The translations under genes were made by a program, and so were the position numbers. DNA of 64,000 bases from Deinococcus ruber (GTDB lineage: Bacteria; Deinococcota; Deinococci; Deinococcales; Deinococcaceae), in contig NZ_BMQL01000009.1 in assembly GCF_014648095.1 (NCBI RefSeq), positions 1 to 64,000 on the forward strand, given 5' to 3'. Below the pieces are notes generated by a model, which worked only from the letters and a program-made list of their open reading frames with translations, was not told the DNA's origin and made no database searches. How positions within the stretch are numbered: the first letter of the stretch is position 1; each line of letters opens with the position of its first letter. Below, in pieces: positions 45,942 to 55,671 of this stretch.

Positions 45942-46258
45942 CCCACTCTCACGGTGCTGCCCCCGAAGGCGTTGCAACTCCGCATCACCTGTGCATGCCG
46001 GAAGACTCGCGCAAGCGGGCGGCCCGGCGGCTGAAGATTGCACGGGGGCACCTCGACAGCATCGTGACCATGCTGGAAAACCCCGACGTGTACTGCGTGG
46101 ATGTGTTGCGGCAGATCAAGGCGGTGCAGGGTGCCCTGTCGGGGGCAGGCGAGGTGGTGCTGCGCGGCCATCTGGAAGCGCATGTGGCAACCGCCAACGA
46201 GCGCGGCGACGGCCTCGAACTTGTTGAGGAACTGATGGAAGCGCTCAAATACACTTAA
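45938..46258 (+). CDS. csoR: Copper-sensing repressor CsoR
   Basis: The 106-residue all-helical protein begins at GTG 45938, overlapping copZ by four bases. Copper ligands are Cys53, His78 and His82, the Cys-His-His arrangement with exactly the 25 and 4 residue spacing described for Thermus thermophilus CsoR, rather than the Cys-His-Cys of most others. Copper binding releases it from the CCCC-AGAG-GGGG palindromes at the copZ and copA promoters. Confidence 0.92.
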   Translation: MTHSHGAAPEGVATPHHLCMPEDSRKRAARRLKIARGHLDSIVTMLENPDVYCVDVLRQIKAVQGALSGAGEVVLRGHLEAHVATANERGDGLELVEELMEALKYT

Positions 46259-46316
46259 AGCTGTGGCTTGTATTCGGGCACGACTGAATTCAATCAGAGC
46301 AGAAAATAAAAAGCGT

Positions 46317-46352
46317 GCGTGTTCCAGAATTAACTGGAGCACGCATCTTTAT
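46317..46352 (+). terminator. Terminator after csoR
   Basis: GCGTGTTCCAG (46317-46327) pairs with CTGGAGCACGC (46334-46344), followed by atctttataa. A direct repeat acgcatcttta lies right after it. Confidence 0.75.
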
Positions 46353-46393
46353 AAACACGCATCTTTACAAAACAGACTGCACAGACTGCTGTG

Positions 46394-47419
46394 TCAGGGC
46401 AGGGCGTTGCCGCCGTTGACGCCGTAGACCTGTCCGGTGGCGTAACTCGACTCCTGAGAGGCCAGCGTCACGTAAGCCGGGGCCAGCTCTGCCGGTTGGC
46501 CGGGGCGACCCATCGGCGTATCGGCTCCGAAGACGGGCAGCTTGTCGGGCTTCTGGCCGCCGCTGGGCTGAAGCGGCGTCCAGATCGGGCCGGGGGCCAC
46601 CGCATTCACGCGGATGCCCCGGTGCGCGAGCTGCCGCGCCAGCGACTTGCTGAAATTGACGATGGCGGCCTTGGTCTGAGCATAGTCAAGCAGGTTGGGC
46701 GACGGGTCGTAAGCCTGCTCGGATGCGGTGTTGATGATGGCCGCTCCCGGCTGAAAATGCGGCAGCGCGGCTTTGGTGATCCAGAACATCGCGTACAGGT
46801 TCGTCTTGAGCGTCCAGTCGAACTGCTCGGTGGTCAGGTCGAGAATCGAATCGACCGAGTGCTGGCGGGCCGCGTTGTTCACCAGAATATCGAGGCCGCC
46901 CAGCTCGCGGGCCGCCTGCGCCACCAGCTGCTGACAGAACGCCTCGCTGCGGATATCGCCGGGAATCGCCACCGCTTTGCGCCCCGCCGCCCGGATCAGG
47001 GCGATCACCTCGCGGGCGTCACTTTCCTCGACGGGCAGATAGTTGATGGCAACGTCGGCCCCCTCGCGGGCAAAAGCGATGGCAACCGCCCGCCCGATGC
47101 CGCTGTCGCCGCCAGTAATCAGCGCTTTGCGGCCCGTCAGCCGCCCGGTTCCCTGATAACTCTTCTCGCCGTGATCGGGCGGCGGAACCATCTTGCTCGC
47201 CAGACCGGGCCACGGCTGCGTCTGTTTGGCAAACGGGGGCCGGACGTACTGCGTCACCGGATCGCGCACGATGGACTGTGCCGGAGGCCGCGCCCCGGTG
47301 GTCGGAGTCGCGGCATTCTGGCGGGCCAGGGCGGGCGTGGCGAAGGCAAAGGCCAGTCCGGTGCCGATCTTGCCCAGCACCTTGCGGCGGGTCGGCGGCG
47401 TGGAATCGTCGGTAGACAT
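46394..47419 (-). CDS. Tat-exported short-chain dehydrogenase (YhdF/YghA type)
   Basis: The 341-residue protein has a twin-arginine signal (Arg11-Arg12 in [13 protein letters not shown], then a hydrophobic stretch ending PALA). The SDR domain has the glycine motif [16 protein letters not shown], the Ser-Tyr-Lys catalytic set with YAQTK, and the C-terminal substrate part. Family members lacking a signal act on small aldehydes or alcohols. Export by Tat suggests folding with NAD(P) before export, or that the segment is a membrane anchor. Confidence 0.88.
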   Translation of the reverse strand: MSTDDSTPPTRRKVLGKIGTGLAFAFATPALARQNAATPTTGARPPAQSIVRDPVTQYVRPPFAKQTQPWPGLASKMVPPPDHGEKSYQGTGRLTGRKALITGGDSGIGRAVAIAFAREGADVAINYLPVEESDAREVIALIRAAGRKAVAIPGDIRSEAFCQQLVAQAARELGGLDILVNNAARQHSVDSILDLTTEQFDWTLKTNLYAMFWITKAALPHFQPGAAIINTASEQAYDPSPNLLDYAQTKAAIVNFSKSLARQLAHRGIRVNAVAPGPIWTPLQPSGGQKPDKLPVFGADTPMGRPGQPAELAPAYVTLASQESSYATGQVYGVNGGNALP

Positions 47420-47868
47420 CGGGTTCCTCCTGGGGCTGCTGTAACGAAAGACAGCGTAGAAAACATGGCGATAGACCCTGCCGGGCCTCGAATAAACGAA
47501 ACGGTCTTAACCAGCGGTGCGCCTGCCCAAACACGGCAGCGGAGCGAGAAAACCGGGCCACAGGAGCGGAGCCGCGCAGTAAGTCATTGTCCGGGGACAG
47601 TGGCGGCGCAGGCGTGAAGCGGGCATGAAACGCACTTGACCGAAACTTCGCTGTGCATTGAGGCGGCCCGCAGGCGCACGTCAGCGGCTGAACGCTCTTT
47701 TCGCCTGACACCGAAAGCAGGTAGGAAGCAGGGCGCGTCAGGCCCGGTAGAATGCAGGCCACCACCCTGTACATCTCGACTCTTGACATTTCGCTGCCGT
47801 GTCGTTCAACTTCCTGTGTTTCAACCCGCTTCGTTTCCGATTTGCCTGCGCTGCAAAGGAGTTTCCGC
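47420..47868. other. Divergent intergenic region
   Basis: 449 bases between the SDR and the decarboxylase gene. Frames here are shadows. The only clear element is the ribosome site aaaggag before 47869. No palindrome or promoter pair stands out. Confidence 0.5.
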
Positions 47869-49500
47869 ATGCCGACTGTCCGTGAGGCCACCTATGCCCT
47901 GCTGCGAGAGCTGGGGCTGACCACCATTTTCGGCAACCCCGGCTCGACCGAAGAGCCGTTTCTCAAAGACTTTCCCGCCGATTTCCGGTATGTGCTGGCG
48001 TTGCAGGAGGCCAGCGCGGTGGGCATGGCCGACGGCTTCGCGCAGGGCACCGGACGCCCGGCTCTGGTGAATCTGCATACCGCGCCCGGCGTGGGCAACG
48101 CGATGGGCAACATCATCACTGCTGCCCGCAACAAGACGCCGCTGATCATCACGGCGGGGCAGCAGACCCGGAAAATGCTGCTGATGGAAGCTTTCCTGAG
48201 TAACGTGCGGGCCACCGAACTGCCGCTGCCGCATGTGAAATGGAGTTACGAGCCGGTACGCGCCCAGGACGTGCCCGCCGCCTTCATGCGGGCGTATGCC
48301 GAGGCGGTGCAGGCTCCGGCAGGCCCGGTGTTTCTGTCGCTGCCCCTCGACGACTGGGAAGCCGAGGCCGAGGGAACCGCTACGCTGCGAACGGTGTCGA
48401 AGCGCACGGCCCCCGATCCGGCGCGGCTGGAACAGGTGGCACAGGCCATCCGGGGCAGCCGCTCACCCGCCCTGGTGATGGGCGCGGGCATAGACCGCAG
48501 CGGCGGCTGGAGCGCGGGCGTGACACTGGCCGAACAGCTCGGCTGCGCTGTGTATGCCGCCCCCATTGCCGAGCGCCTGGGCTTTCCGACATCGCACAGC
48601 CAGTACCGAGGGCCGCTGCCCTTCGCCATCGCCCCGCTGAGCCGCGCCCTGGCCGAGCATGATCTGGTGATCGTGGTGGGGGCGGAGGTGTTCCGCTATT
48701 ACCCGTATGTGCCGGGCGAGTACCTGAGTGCCGGTACGCGGCTGTGGCAGCTCACCGACGACCCCGCCGAGGCCGCCCGCGCCCCGGTAGGTGACAGCGT
48801 GATCGGAGACGCCCGGCTATGTCTGGAAGGGCTGAGTGCGCTGCTGACAGACTTCCAGCCACCCTGGAAACGGGTGGAGCGGCCCGAACGTCCTGCCAAT
48901 CCGCCCGCTTCCACGCCGCCTTCTTCCGAGCCGCCCGCTGGCCCGCTGAGTGCGGGGGAACTGTTCGCCGCCGTGGCACAGGTGCGCCCGGATGACGCGC
49001 TGGTGGTGCAGGAGGTACCCAGCAGCATCCCGGCCCTGATGCGAAATTTTGCCTTCGACCAGCCCGCCAGCTATTTCACGATGGCGAGCGGAGGACTTGG
49101 CTTCGGGCTGCCTGCCGCTGTCGGTCTGGCACTGGCCGAGGCGCAGTCGGGCCGCAAGCGCCCGGTGCTGGCCTTCATCGGAGACGGCTCGCTGCACTAC
49201 AGCGTGCAGGCGCTGTACACGGCGGCCCAGCACCGCTTGAAGGTGGTGGTCATCGTGCCGCGCAACGGCGAATACACCATTCTGAAGATGTTTGCCCGGC
49301 AGGAAGACACGCCGGGCGTTCCCGGCCTCGACCTGCCGGGGCTGGACGCGCCGATGATCGCCCGTGGGTACGGCGTGCAGGCCCAGCGTGCCGAAACCGC
49401 CGAAGACGTGCGGGCCGCCGTATCTGCTGCCCTGCAACACGACGGCCCGACTCTGATTGAAGTCCCGATCCGGCCCGAAGCGGGCAAGCTGATGGGCTGA
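47869..49500 (+). CDS. Thiamine-diphosphate decarboxylase, benzoylformate-decarboxylase homologue
   Basis: The 543-residue protein has the three-domain ThDP fold and aligns throughout with benzoylformate decarboxylase (MdlC). Ser26, Glu47 and His70 match the known catalytic residues, and GDGSLHYS starts the ThDP-magnesium motif. The second catalytic histidine (His281 in the Pseudomonas putida enzyme, FRYHQYDPGQY) is Tyr278 here (FRYYPYVPGEY). It may therefore prefer other 2-oxo acids or carboligation. Start ATG 47869 follows aaaggag. Confidence 0.85.
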   Translation: MPTVREATYALLRELGLTTIFGNPGSTEEPFLKDFPADFRYVLALQEASAVGMADGFAQGTGRPALVNLHTAPGVGNAMGNIITAARNKTPLIITAGQQTRKMLLMEAFLSNVRATELPLPHVKWSYEPVRAQDVPAAFMRAYAEAVQAPAGPVFLSLPLDDWEAEAEGTATLRTVSKRTAPDPARLEQVAQAIRGSRSPALVMGAGIDRSGGWSAGVTLAEQLGCAVYAAPIAERLGFPTSHSQYRGPLPFAIAPLSRALAEHDLVIVVGAEVFRYYPYVPGEYLSAGTRLWQLTDDPAEAARAPVGDSVIGDARLCLEGLSALLTDFQPPWKRVERPERPANPPASTPPSSEPPAGPLSAGELFAAVAQVRPDDALVVQEVPSSIPALMRNFAFDQPASYFTMASGGLGFGLPAAVGLALAEAQSGRKRPVLAFIGDGSLHYSVQALYTAAQHRLKVVVIVPRNGEYTILKMFARQEDTPGVPGLDLPGLDAPMIARGYGVQAQRAETAEDVRAAVSAALQHDGPTLIEVPIRPEAGKLMG

Positions 49501-49507
49501 AGCGCCC

Positions 49508-50509
49508 TCAGCTTCCGGCAGGCGTGGGGGCAATACGGTCGTAGGCGGCGAGCAGCTCATCCATCGTCTGATCGAGCGCTGCGTTCACGACCTGCCTCGC
49601 GGGGTCGGCGTCGTACCACGCCATGATTTCCTGTGCACCCTGAAAGAAGGGAATGGTGGCGCGGAAGTCGGGCACAAAGCGTTTGATCTTGCTGTTGTCG
49701 AAGATCATGCTGTGAGACTTGTCGCCCAGCAGCCCCGCGCCCCAGCGAGGATCGGCGGCGGCGATCATGTCGGACGGCAGATGCACGATGTTGGCCTGAG
49801 TTCCGGCAGCCTGTGCGACCGTTTCAAAAATCTGGTTCCAGCTCAGCAGTTCGTCGCTGGTGATGTGAAAGACCTCGCCCAGTGCGTGCGGATTGCCCAG
49901 CAGCGGCACGAAGCCCCGAGCGAAATCCTGATGGTGGGTCAGCACCCACAGCGAGGTTCCGTCGCCGTGCACGATCACCCGTTTGCCCTGGCGCATGCGG
50001 TTCACGACCGTATAGCCGCCGTCCATCGGCAGCAGCGTGCGGTCGTAGGTGTGCGAGGGCCGCACGATGGTGATGGGAAAGCCTTCCTCGCGGTAGGCCC
50101 GCGTCAGGCGATCTTCACAGGCGATCTTGTCGCGCGAGTACTGCCAGAACGGATTGGACAGCGGCGTCGATTCCACCACCGGCAGGCTGGCGGGCGGAGT
50201 CTGGTACGCCGAAGCCGAGCTGATGAACACGTATTGCCGCGTGCGTCCCCGGAAGGCGCTGAGATCGGCTTCGATGTGCTCCGGCGTGAAGGCGACCCAG
50301 TTCACCACCGCGTCGAACGTATGATCTCCCAGCGCCGTGCGGAGCGACTCGGGGTCGCGCACATCGCCGTGCAGCACCTGAACACCTTGCGGCACCGCTC
50401 TGGACGACTGGCCCCGGTTGAGCAGATACACGTCCAGACCGCGCTCGACTGCCAGCTGTGTCGAGGCCGAACTGATGATGCCGGTGCCGCCGATAAACAG
50501 GATTTTCAT
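49508..50509 (-). CDS. NAD-dependent epimerase/dehydratase family protein
   Basis: The 333-residue extended SDR has the nucleotide motif FIGGTGIISS and the YSRDK catalytic tyrosine-lysine. Its C-terminal part is like CSP41/isoflavone-reductase-type sugar epimerases. Start ATG 50509 follows gaggat. It is convergent with the decarboxylase gene (7 bases apart) and divergent from the dgo genes, where it might modify a sugar acid. The reaction is unknown. Confidence 0.85.
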   Translation of the reverse strand: MKILFIGGTGIISSASTQLAVERGLDVYLLNRGQSSRAVPQGVQVLHGDVRDPESLRTALGDHTFDAVVNWVAFTPEHIEADLSAFRGRTRQYVFISSASAYQTPPASLPVVESTPLSNPFWQYSRDKIACEDRLTRAYREEGFPITIVRPSHTYDRTLLPMDGGYTVVNRMRQGKRVIVHGDGTSLWVLTHHQDFARGFVPLLGNPHALGEVFHITSDELLSWNQIFETVAQAAGTQANIVHLPSDMIAAADPRWGAGLLGDKSHSMIFDNSKIKRFVPDFRATIPFFQGAQEIMAWYDADPARQVVNAALDQTMDELLAAYDRIAPTPAGS

Positions 50510-50760
50510 GCCGTATCCTCCGCAGAACGCGCCGCCAGCAGGACGCCCTTCCGCATCTGAGAAGCTTGTAGACGAGTTGCCGACCTTCACCATACTGCCG
50601 CGCTTCTCTGTGCCTTTCGCGTGCCCCGCTCAAAAACAGGCCTTCATGAAGAAAGGGCGGAAGCAGTCGGCTTTACACTACCTGAGCACCCTCATTCACT
50701 GCCTGTCTGCCGCCTTCACTCGCCGCTGTGTGCCGTACTGCCGATTTCGGAGACCCAGCC

Positions 50761-51909
50761 ATGAAATCTATGAACATCGAACGCATCGAAACCTTTTTTG
50801 TGCCGCCGCGCTGGCTGTTCGTGCGGGTCGAAACGCAGGGCGGCGCAGTCGGCTGGGGCGAAGCCAGTCTGGAAGGCCACGCCGAGGCGGTGGACGGCGT
50901 GTTCGAGGCGCTGCGCGACCGCTTTCTGGGCCAGGATGCCCGGCGCATCGAGGATATCTGGCAGGTCGCGTACCGGGGCGGCTTCTACCGGGGCGGCCCG
51001 GTGCTGATGTCGGCGCTGAGCGGGCTGGATCAGGCGCTCTGGGACATCAAGGGCCGGATGCTGGGCGTGCCGGTGTGGGAACTGCTGGGCGGGCAGGTGC
51101 GCGAGCGAGTACAGGCCTATGCCTGGATTGGCGGCGACCGGCCCGATCAGGTGGCCGAAGCCGCCCAGCAGCGGCGCTTGCAGGGCTTCCGGGCGGTCAA
51201 GATGAATGCCACCGCCGAACTCGGCTGGCTCGACAGTCCTTCGGCGCTGGACGGCGTGCTGGAGCGGGTGAGCGCGGCGCAGCAGGAGGGGCTGGATGTG
51301 GCGCTCGACTTTCACGGGCGCATACATCGTCCGATGGCCCGCCAGTTGCTGCGGCGGCTCGAAGCGCTGCGGCTGCTGTTCATCGAGGAGCCGCTGCTGT
51401 GCGAACACCCCGAAGCGCTGCTGGGGCTGGCCGGACACGGCGGCACGCCCATTGCGCTGGGCGAGCGGCTGTATTCGCGCTGGGATTTCAAGGGTTTTCT
51501 GGCAAGCGGCACGGTCGATATCATCCAGCCCGACCTGTCGCATGCTGGGGGTATCAGCGAGGGGCGGCGCATCGCAGCGATGGCCGAGGCCTACGACGTG
51601 GCGGTGGCTCCTCATTGCCCGCTGGGGCCGCTTGCGCTGGCTGCCTGCCTGCAACTGGCGGGCTGCACGCCCAACGTGGTGCTTCAGGAAGTGTCGCTGG
51701 GCATTCATTACAACGAAACCCACGACCTGCTGACCTTCGTGAAGAATCCGGAGGTGCTCACGCCACTCGGCGGGCAGCTTCAGATTCCCACGGGGCCGGG
51801 GCTGGGCATCGAGATTGACGAAGCGGCGGTGCGCGAGGTTCACCGTGATCGCCACCGCTGGCGCAATCCGGTGTGGCGCACGCCGGACGGCAGCCTGGCC
51901 GAATGGTGA
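50761..51909 (+). CDS. dgoD: D-galactonate dehydratase
   Basis: The 382-residue enolase-superfamily enzyme keeps the D-galactonate dehydratase residues at the same positions as E. coli DgoD: metal ligands Asp183 and Glu209, catalytic His185 (in DFHGR) and His285 (in PHCPLGP), plus the GER ligand. It dehydrates D-galactonate to 2-keto-3-deoxygalactonate. ATG 50761 follows ggagaccc. It overlaps the kinase gene by seven bases. Confidence 0.93.
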   Translation: MKSMNIERIETFFVPPRWLFVRVETQGGAVGWGEASLEGHAEAVDGVFEALRDRFLGQDARRIEDIWQVAYRGGFYRGGPVLMSALSGLDQALWDIKGRMLGVPVWELLGGQVRERVQAYAWIGGDRPDQVAEAAQQRRLQGFRAVKMNATAELGWLDSPSALDGVLERVSAAQQEGLDVALDFHGRIHRPMARQLLRRLEALRLLFIEEPLLCEHPEALLGLAGHGGTPIALGERLYSRWDFKGFLASGTVDIIQPDLSHAGGISEGRRIAAMAEAYDVAVAPHCPLGPLALAACLQLAGCTPNVVLQEVSLGIHYNETHDLLTFVKNPEVLTPLGGQLQIPTGPGLGIEIDEAAVREVHRDRHRWRNPVWRTPDGSLAEW

Positions 51910-52880
51910 CGGGCGAACACATGATGGCGCTGATCGACTCGGGCACCACCAGAACGCGGCTGCGGGTGGTGCAGGGCGCTGAGGTGTGCTGGGCGGGGGA
52001 ACTGCCCACCGGAGCGCGTGACGTGGCCCGCAGCGGCAGCCCTGCCCCGCTGAAGGAAGCCGTCGCGGCCCTGCTGACCCAGGCGCGGCAGCGTGTGCCG
52101 ATCAGCGAGGTGGTGTGTTCGGGCATGATCACGTCCAATGTCGGGCTGCTGGAGGTGCCGCACCTGCATGCCCCCGCCGGACTGCGCGAACTGGGCCGGG
52201 GCGTGCAGCGGGCCGATTTCGCGGAGTTCGCCGCGCCCTGTTATTTCATTCCGGGTGTGCTGACGCGCCCGGAACCGCTCGACTGGCACACGCTGCATCT
52301 GGCCGACGTGCTGCGCGGCGAGGAAGTCGAGGTGCTGGGGCTGCGCGAAGTGCTGGCGCTGGGCGCAGCGTCATTTCTTCATCTCGGCTCTCACCCGAAG
52401 CGCATCGAGACAGACGCAGCGGGTCGCCTGACCGGGTCGCGCACCGTGCTGAGCGGAGAACTGGCCGCCGCCGTAGCAGAACACACGGTGCTGTCGGGAA
52501 GCGTGTTGCCCCCACACGACTGGTCGGAGCTTTCCGAACCCTTCTGGCAGCGCGGGCTGGACGCGGCACGGGCGCACGGCGTCGGTCGCGCCCTGTTCAT
52601 GATCCGGCTGGGACACCTGCTGCTGCGGGCCAGCCCCGGCGACCTGAGCGCGTACCTGCTGGGCGTGGTGTCGGCCCTGACGCTCGACCTGCTGACGCCC
52701 GCCCAGAGCTGGCCGCTGGTGCTGTATGGCCCGCCACAGCTTGCGCGGCTGCTGGCGCACGAAGCCCGCGCCCTGGGCTGGCCCGACGTGCGCGTCGCCG
52801 ACCCCGCCCTGACGCTGCGGGCCACCGTGCTGGGTGCCCAGCGCATCCTGGAAGCGCACCTGGAGCAGCAGCATGGCTGA
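51903..52880 (+). CDS. dgoK: 2-dehydro-3-deoxygalactonokinase
   Basis: The 325-residue DgoK-family kinase has ALIDSGTTRTRLRVV (phosphate-binding start), the SGMITSNVGLLEVPHL block, and GLREVLALGAASF in the middle. It phosphorylates the product of DgoD at C6. The start could be ATG 51903 (overlapping dgoD) or ATG 51921. It overlaps dgoA by eight bases. Confidence 0.92.
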   Translation: MVTGEHMMALIDSGTTRTRLRVVQGAEVCWAGELPTGARDVARSGSPAPLKEAVAALLTQARQRVPISEVVCSGMITSNVGLLEVPHLHAPAGLRELGRGVQRADFAEFAAPCYFIPGVLTRPEPLDWHTLHLADVLRGEEVEVLGLREVLALGAASFLHLGSHPKRIETDAAGRLTGSRTVLSGELAAAVAEHTVLSGSVLPPHDWSELSEPFWQRGLDAARAHGVGRALFMIRLGHLLLRASPGDLSAYLLGVVSALTLDLLTPAQSWPLVLYGPPQLARLLAHEARALGWPDVRVADPALTLRATVLGAQRILEAHLEQQHG

Positions 52881-53508
52881 ACCGTCCATCCGTTCTCTGC
52901 TGGCCGCCCATCCGGTGCTGGCGATTCTGCGCGGAGTACCCGCCCGCCACGCGCCGCATCTGGCCGACGCGCTGTACCGGGCCGGGGTACGGCTGCTGGA
53001 GGTGGCACTCAGCGACGAGCTTGGACTGGGTGCCCTGAAGGCCGTGCAGAACGCGCATCCGGGGGCTTTTACGTTGGGGGCTGGCACCGTGACCACGCTG
53101 GAACGGGCGCGGGCAGCACAGGACGCCGGGGCCACGTTTCTGCTCACGCCGCATCTGGTCCCCGAGGTCAATGCTTTTGCTGTGCAGCACGGCCTTGGCC
53201 TGATCTCCGGTGCCATGACGCCCACCGAGATCATGGCGGCGCGTGCCCAGGGCAGCGAGGTCGTCAAGCTGTTTCCGGCGGCGACGCTGGGGCCAGCGTA
53301 TATCCGCGACCTGCTCGGCCCGTACCCCGATCTGGCGCTGCTGGCAGTTGGCGGTGTCAGCGCCCGCAATGCCGCCGAGTTCATGCAGGCGGGCGCAGTG
53401 GGCGTGGGCGTCGGAAGTTATCTGACCACTACCGACTGGAATGCACCCGATTTCACTGTACTGGGCCAACGCGCCGCCGACCTGCTGACGACGCTGCGAA
53501 ACGGCTGA
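52873..53508 (+). CDS. dgoA: 2-dehydro-3-deoxy-6-phosphogalactonate aldolase
   Basis: The 211-residue KDPG/KDPGal aldolase has the Schiff-base Lys132 in VVKLFPAATLG and the LGAGTVTT and GVSARNAAEF family blocks. It splits KDPGal into pyruvate and glyceraldehyde-3-phosphate, completing the pathway begun by dgoD and dgoK. No regulator or galactonate transporter is present in the window. Confidence 0.93.
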   Translation: MAEPSIRSLLAAHPVLAILRGVPARHAPHLADALYRAGVRLLEVALSDELGLGALKAVQNAHPGAFTLGAGTVTTLERARAAQDAGATFLLTPHLVPEVNAFAVQHGLGLISGAMTPTEIMAARAQGSEVVKLFPAATLGPAYIRDLLGPYPDLALLAVGGVSARNAAEFMQAGAVGVGVGSYLTTTDWNAPDFTVLGQRAADLLTTLRNG

Positions 53509-53621
53509 ACCATACGCAGAAAACCCCGTTCTATACGCCATATTTGGCTTTTCATACTGTCTGAGGCTGCGATGCTCTAGCACTGCTGGCGGTGTCGCTT
53601 TGCCTGTTTTTCTAAGTTTCT

Positions 53622-53650
53622 TTGACTTGTTCCAAGAATTCTTGTTAGTA
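53622..53650 (+). promoter_or_regulatory. Promoter of the GH2-GH43 operon with a palindrome in the spacer
   Basis: TTGACT (53622-53627), a 17-base spacer and TTAGTA (53645-53650). The spacer contains the perfect 12-base palindrome CAAGAATTCTTG (53633-53644), so a repressor bound there would block the polymerase. The 200-base leader to the GH2 start is pyrimidine-rich and holds no other gene. Confidence 0.55.
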
Positions 53651-53856
53651 TTCCCTCACACGTTATTCTGCAATCTGCTGCTGTCGTCACGGCTCCACGT
53701 TCGTCTTCCGGGTGTGTTCCACGTCAGATCCGGTGCTGTTTTCAGATGCGGTTCTCCTTCAGATCAGGTGCCGTTTCAGGTTCCGCACCGACCCTTCCTG
53801 CGCTGCTGCCAGGACGTATGCTGCCTCTCCAACAGGTTTCCTCAGGAGGAACTGTG

Positions 53857-55671
53857 ATGTATCCCCGACCCCTGCTCAAACGTGCCCACTGGCGCAGTCT
53901 CGACGGTTCCTGGCAGTTCGCGTACTCGGCGGCGACAGAAGCCCAGCACGTGACCTTCGATCAGAGCATCGAGGTGCCGTACGCACCCGAAACGCCCCGC
54001 AGCGGCGTGCACGACGAGAGCTTTCATGCGGCGATGTGGTACCGGCAGACCTTCACGCTCAGCGCCGACGACCTGCCGGGCGAGCACGAACGCCTGCTGC
54101 TGCACTTCGGGGCTGTGGACTGGGCGTGCCGGGTCTGGATCAACGGTCAGCCTGCCGCCGAGCACCAGGGCGGTTACACTCCCTTTGAACTGGACGTGAC
54201 GCCGCTGCTGGAGGACGCGGACCTGACCATCGCTGTGCGCGTGGAAGACGATCCGCACGACCTGCACCAGCCACGCGGTAAGCAGGACTGGCAGGCCGAG
54301 CCGCACGTGATCTGGTATCCGCGCACGAGTGGCATCTGGCAGAGCGTGTGGCTGGAAAAGGTGCCCGCCGTGCGCCTGCATCATCTGCGCTGCACGCCCG
54401 ACCTGCCCAACTTCGCACTGAAGCTGGATGTGGAAACGACTGCAACCGCCGCACCCGTCCTGCTTCGGAGCACCGTGACGTGGCGCGGTCAGGTGATGTT
54501 CGAGGGCACGACCCGCCTGAGCAGCACCCACGCGGCGCTGACACTCAATCTGCCCGACCCCGGCTTCAACGATCTGCGCGTCGATTACCTGTGGTCGCCC
54601 GAACATCCGCAACTGCTCGGCCTGACGCTGGAAGTGTGCAGCGACGATGGCAGCGTGCTCGATACCGTGCAGAGCTATACGGCGATGCGCTCGGTCGAGG
54701 TCAGCCACGGCAGATTTCAGCTCAACGGCCACCCGTATCCGCTGCGGCTGGTGCTCGATCAGGGCTACTGGAAGGGCGGCGGCCTGAGCGCCACCGACGA
54801 AGAGTTGCGGCGCGACGTGGAACTGACCAAGCAGCTCGGCTTCAACGGTGCACGCAAGCACCAGAAGATCGAGGACCCGCGCTACCTGTACTGGGCCGAC
54901 ACCCTGGGCCTGCTGGTGTGGGAAGAGCTGCCCAGCGCCTACGCCTACTCGCCGCGCAGCGTGGAGCGCCTGACCCAGACCTGGACGGCAGCTATCCACC
55001 GCGACGCCTCGCACCCGTGCATCGTGGCGTGGGTGCCGTTCAACGAGTCGTGGGGCGTGACCGATCTGGCCCGCGACAAGCGGCACCGCGACCTCGTGAA
55101 GGCGCTGTACCACCTGACGCACGCCCTCGACGGCAGCCGCCCGGTTATCGGAAACGACGGCTGGGAACATACCGTCACCGACATCTTCAGCATTCACGAC
55201 TACACCGCCGACTCGGACATCATCAGAGAGCGCTATACCACCGCGCAGGGCCTGCAACACGCGCTGGAGAGCTTCTGGCCCGCCGGAAGGCAGCTGGCGC
55301 TGTCGGACTACACCCAGCAGGGCCAGCCGATCATGCTGACCGAGTTCGGCGGCATCGCGTACTTCACCGACGGCGGCGAGGGTTGGGGCTACAGCACCGC
55401 CAACGACGCCCAGAGTTTTCTGGAAAGTTATCAGGCGCTGCTGGCAGGTGTCCACGACGCGCATCTGCTGTCGGGCTTCTGCTACACCCAGCTCACCGAC
55501 ACCTATCAGGAGCGAAATGGGCTGCTCGACATGGACCGCCGCCCCAAGGCCAACCTGAGCGCCCTGGCCGCCGCCACGCTGGGCCAGCCTGCCGAGCATA
55601 CGCCCAGCCTCGACGCCGACGGCTACAACGCCCGCTGGCGGCAGGTTCAAGCGGCAGGCGAGCAGCCGTGA
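53857..55671 (+). CDS. GH2 glycoside hydrolase
   Basis: The 604-residue protein has the GH2 layout: sugar-binding jelly roll ([22 protein letters not shown]), immunoglobulin-like middle and TIM barrel. Glu397 in NESWG is the acid/base and Glu496 in TEFGG the nucleophile. It has no signal peptide. GH2 covers beta-galactosidases, beta-glucuronidases and beta-mannosidases; galactonate genes next door favour a galactoside or galacturonide, but this is not proven. ATG 53857 follows ggagga. It is coupled to the GH43 gene. Confidence 0.9.
   Translation: MYPRPLLKRAHWRSLDGSWQFAYSAATEAQHVTFDQSIEVPYAPETPRSGVHDESFHAAMWYRQTFTLSADDLPGEHERLLLHFGAVDWACRVWINGQPAAEHQGGYTPFELDVTPLLEDADLTIAVRVEDDPHDLHQPRGKQDWQAEPHVIWYPRTSGIWQSVWLEKVPAVRLHHLRCTPDLPNFALKLDVETTATAAPVLLRSTVTWRGQVMFEGTTRLSSTHAALTLNLPDPGFNDLRVDYLWSPEHPQLLGLTLEVCSDDGSVLDTVQSYTAMRSVEVSHGRFQLNGHPYPLRLVLDQGYWKGGGLSATDEELRRDVELTKQLGFNGARKHQKIEDPRYLYWADTLGLLVWEELPSAYAYSPRSVERLTQTWTAAIHRDASHPCIVAWVPFNESWGVTDLARDKRHRDLVKALYHLTHALDGSRPVIGNDGWEHTVTDIFSIHDYTADSDIIRERYTTAQGLQHALESFWPAGRQLALSDYTQQGQPIMLTEFGGIAYFTDGGEGWGYSTANDAQSFLESYQALLAGVHDAHLLSGFCYTQLTDTYQERNGLLDMDRRPKANLSALAAATLGQPAEHTPSLDADGYNARWRQVQAAGEQP

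Noticed and set aside
53842..55650. 602-codon minus-strand frame opposite GH2
   Set aside because: Shadow; the plus strand has catalytic glutamates and a good ribosome site.
54348..55667. Upstream extension of the GH43 frame
   Set aside because: Shifted reading of GH2; GTG 55668 begins a clear signal peptide.
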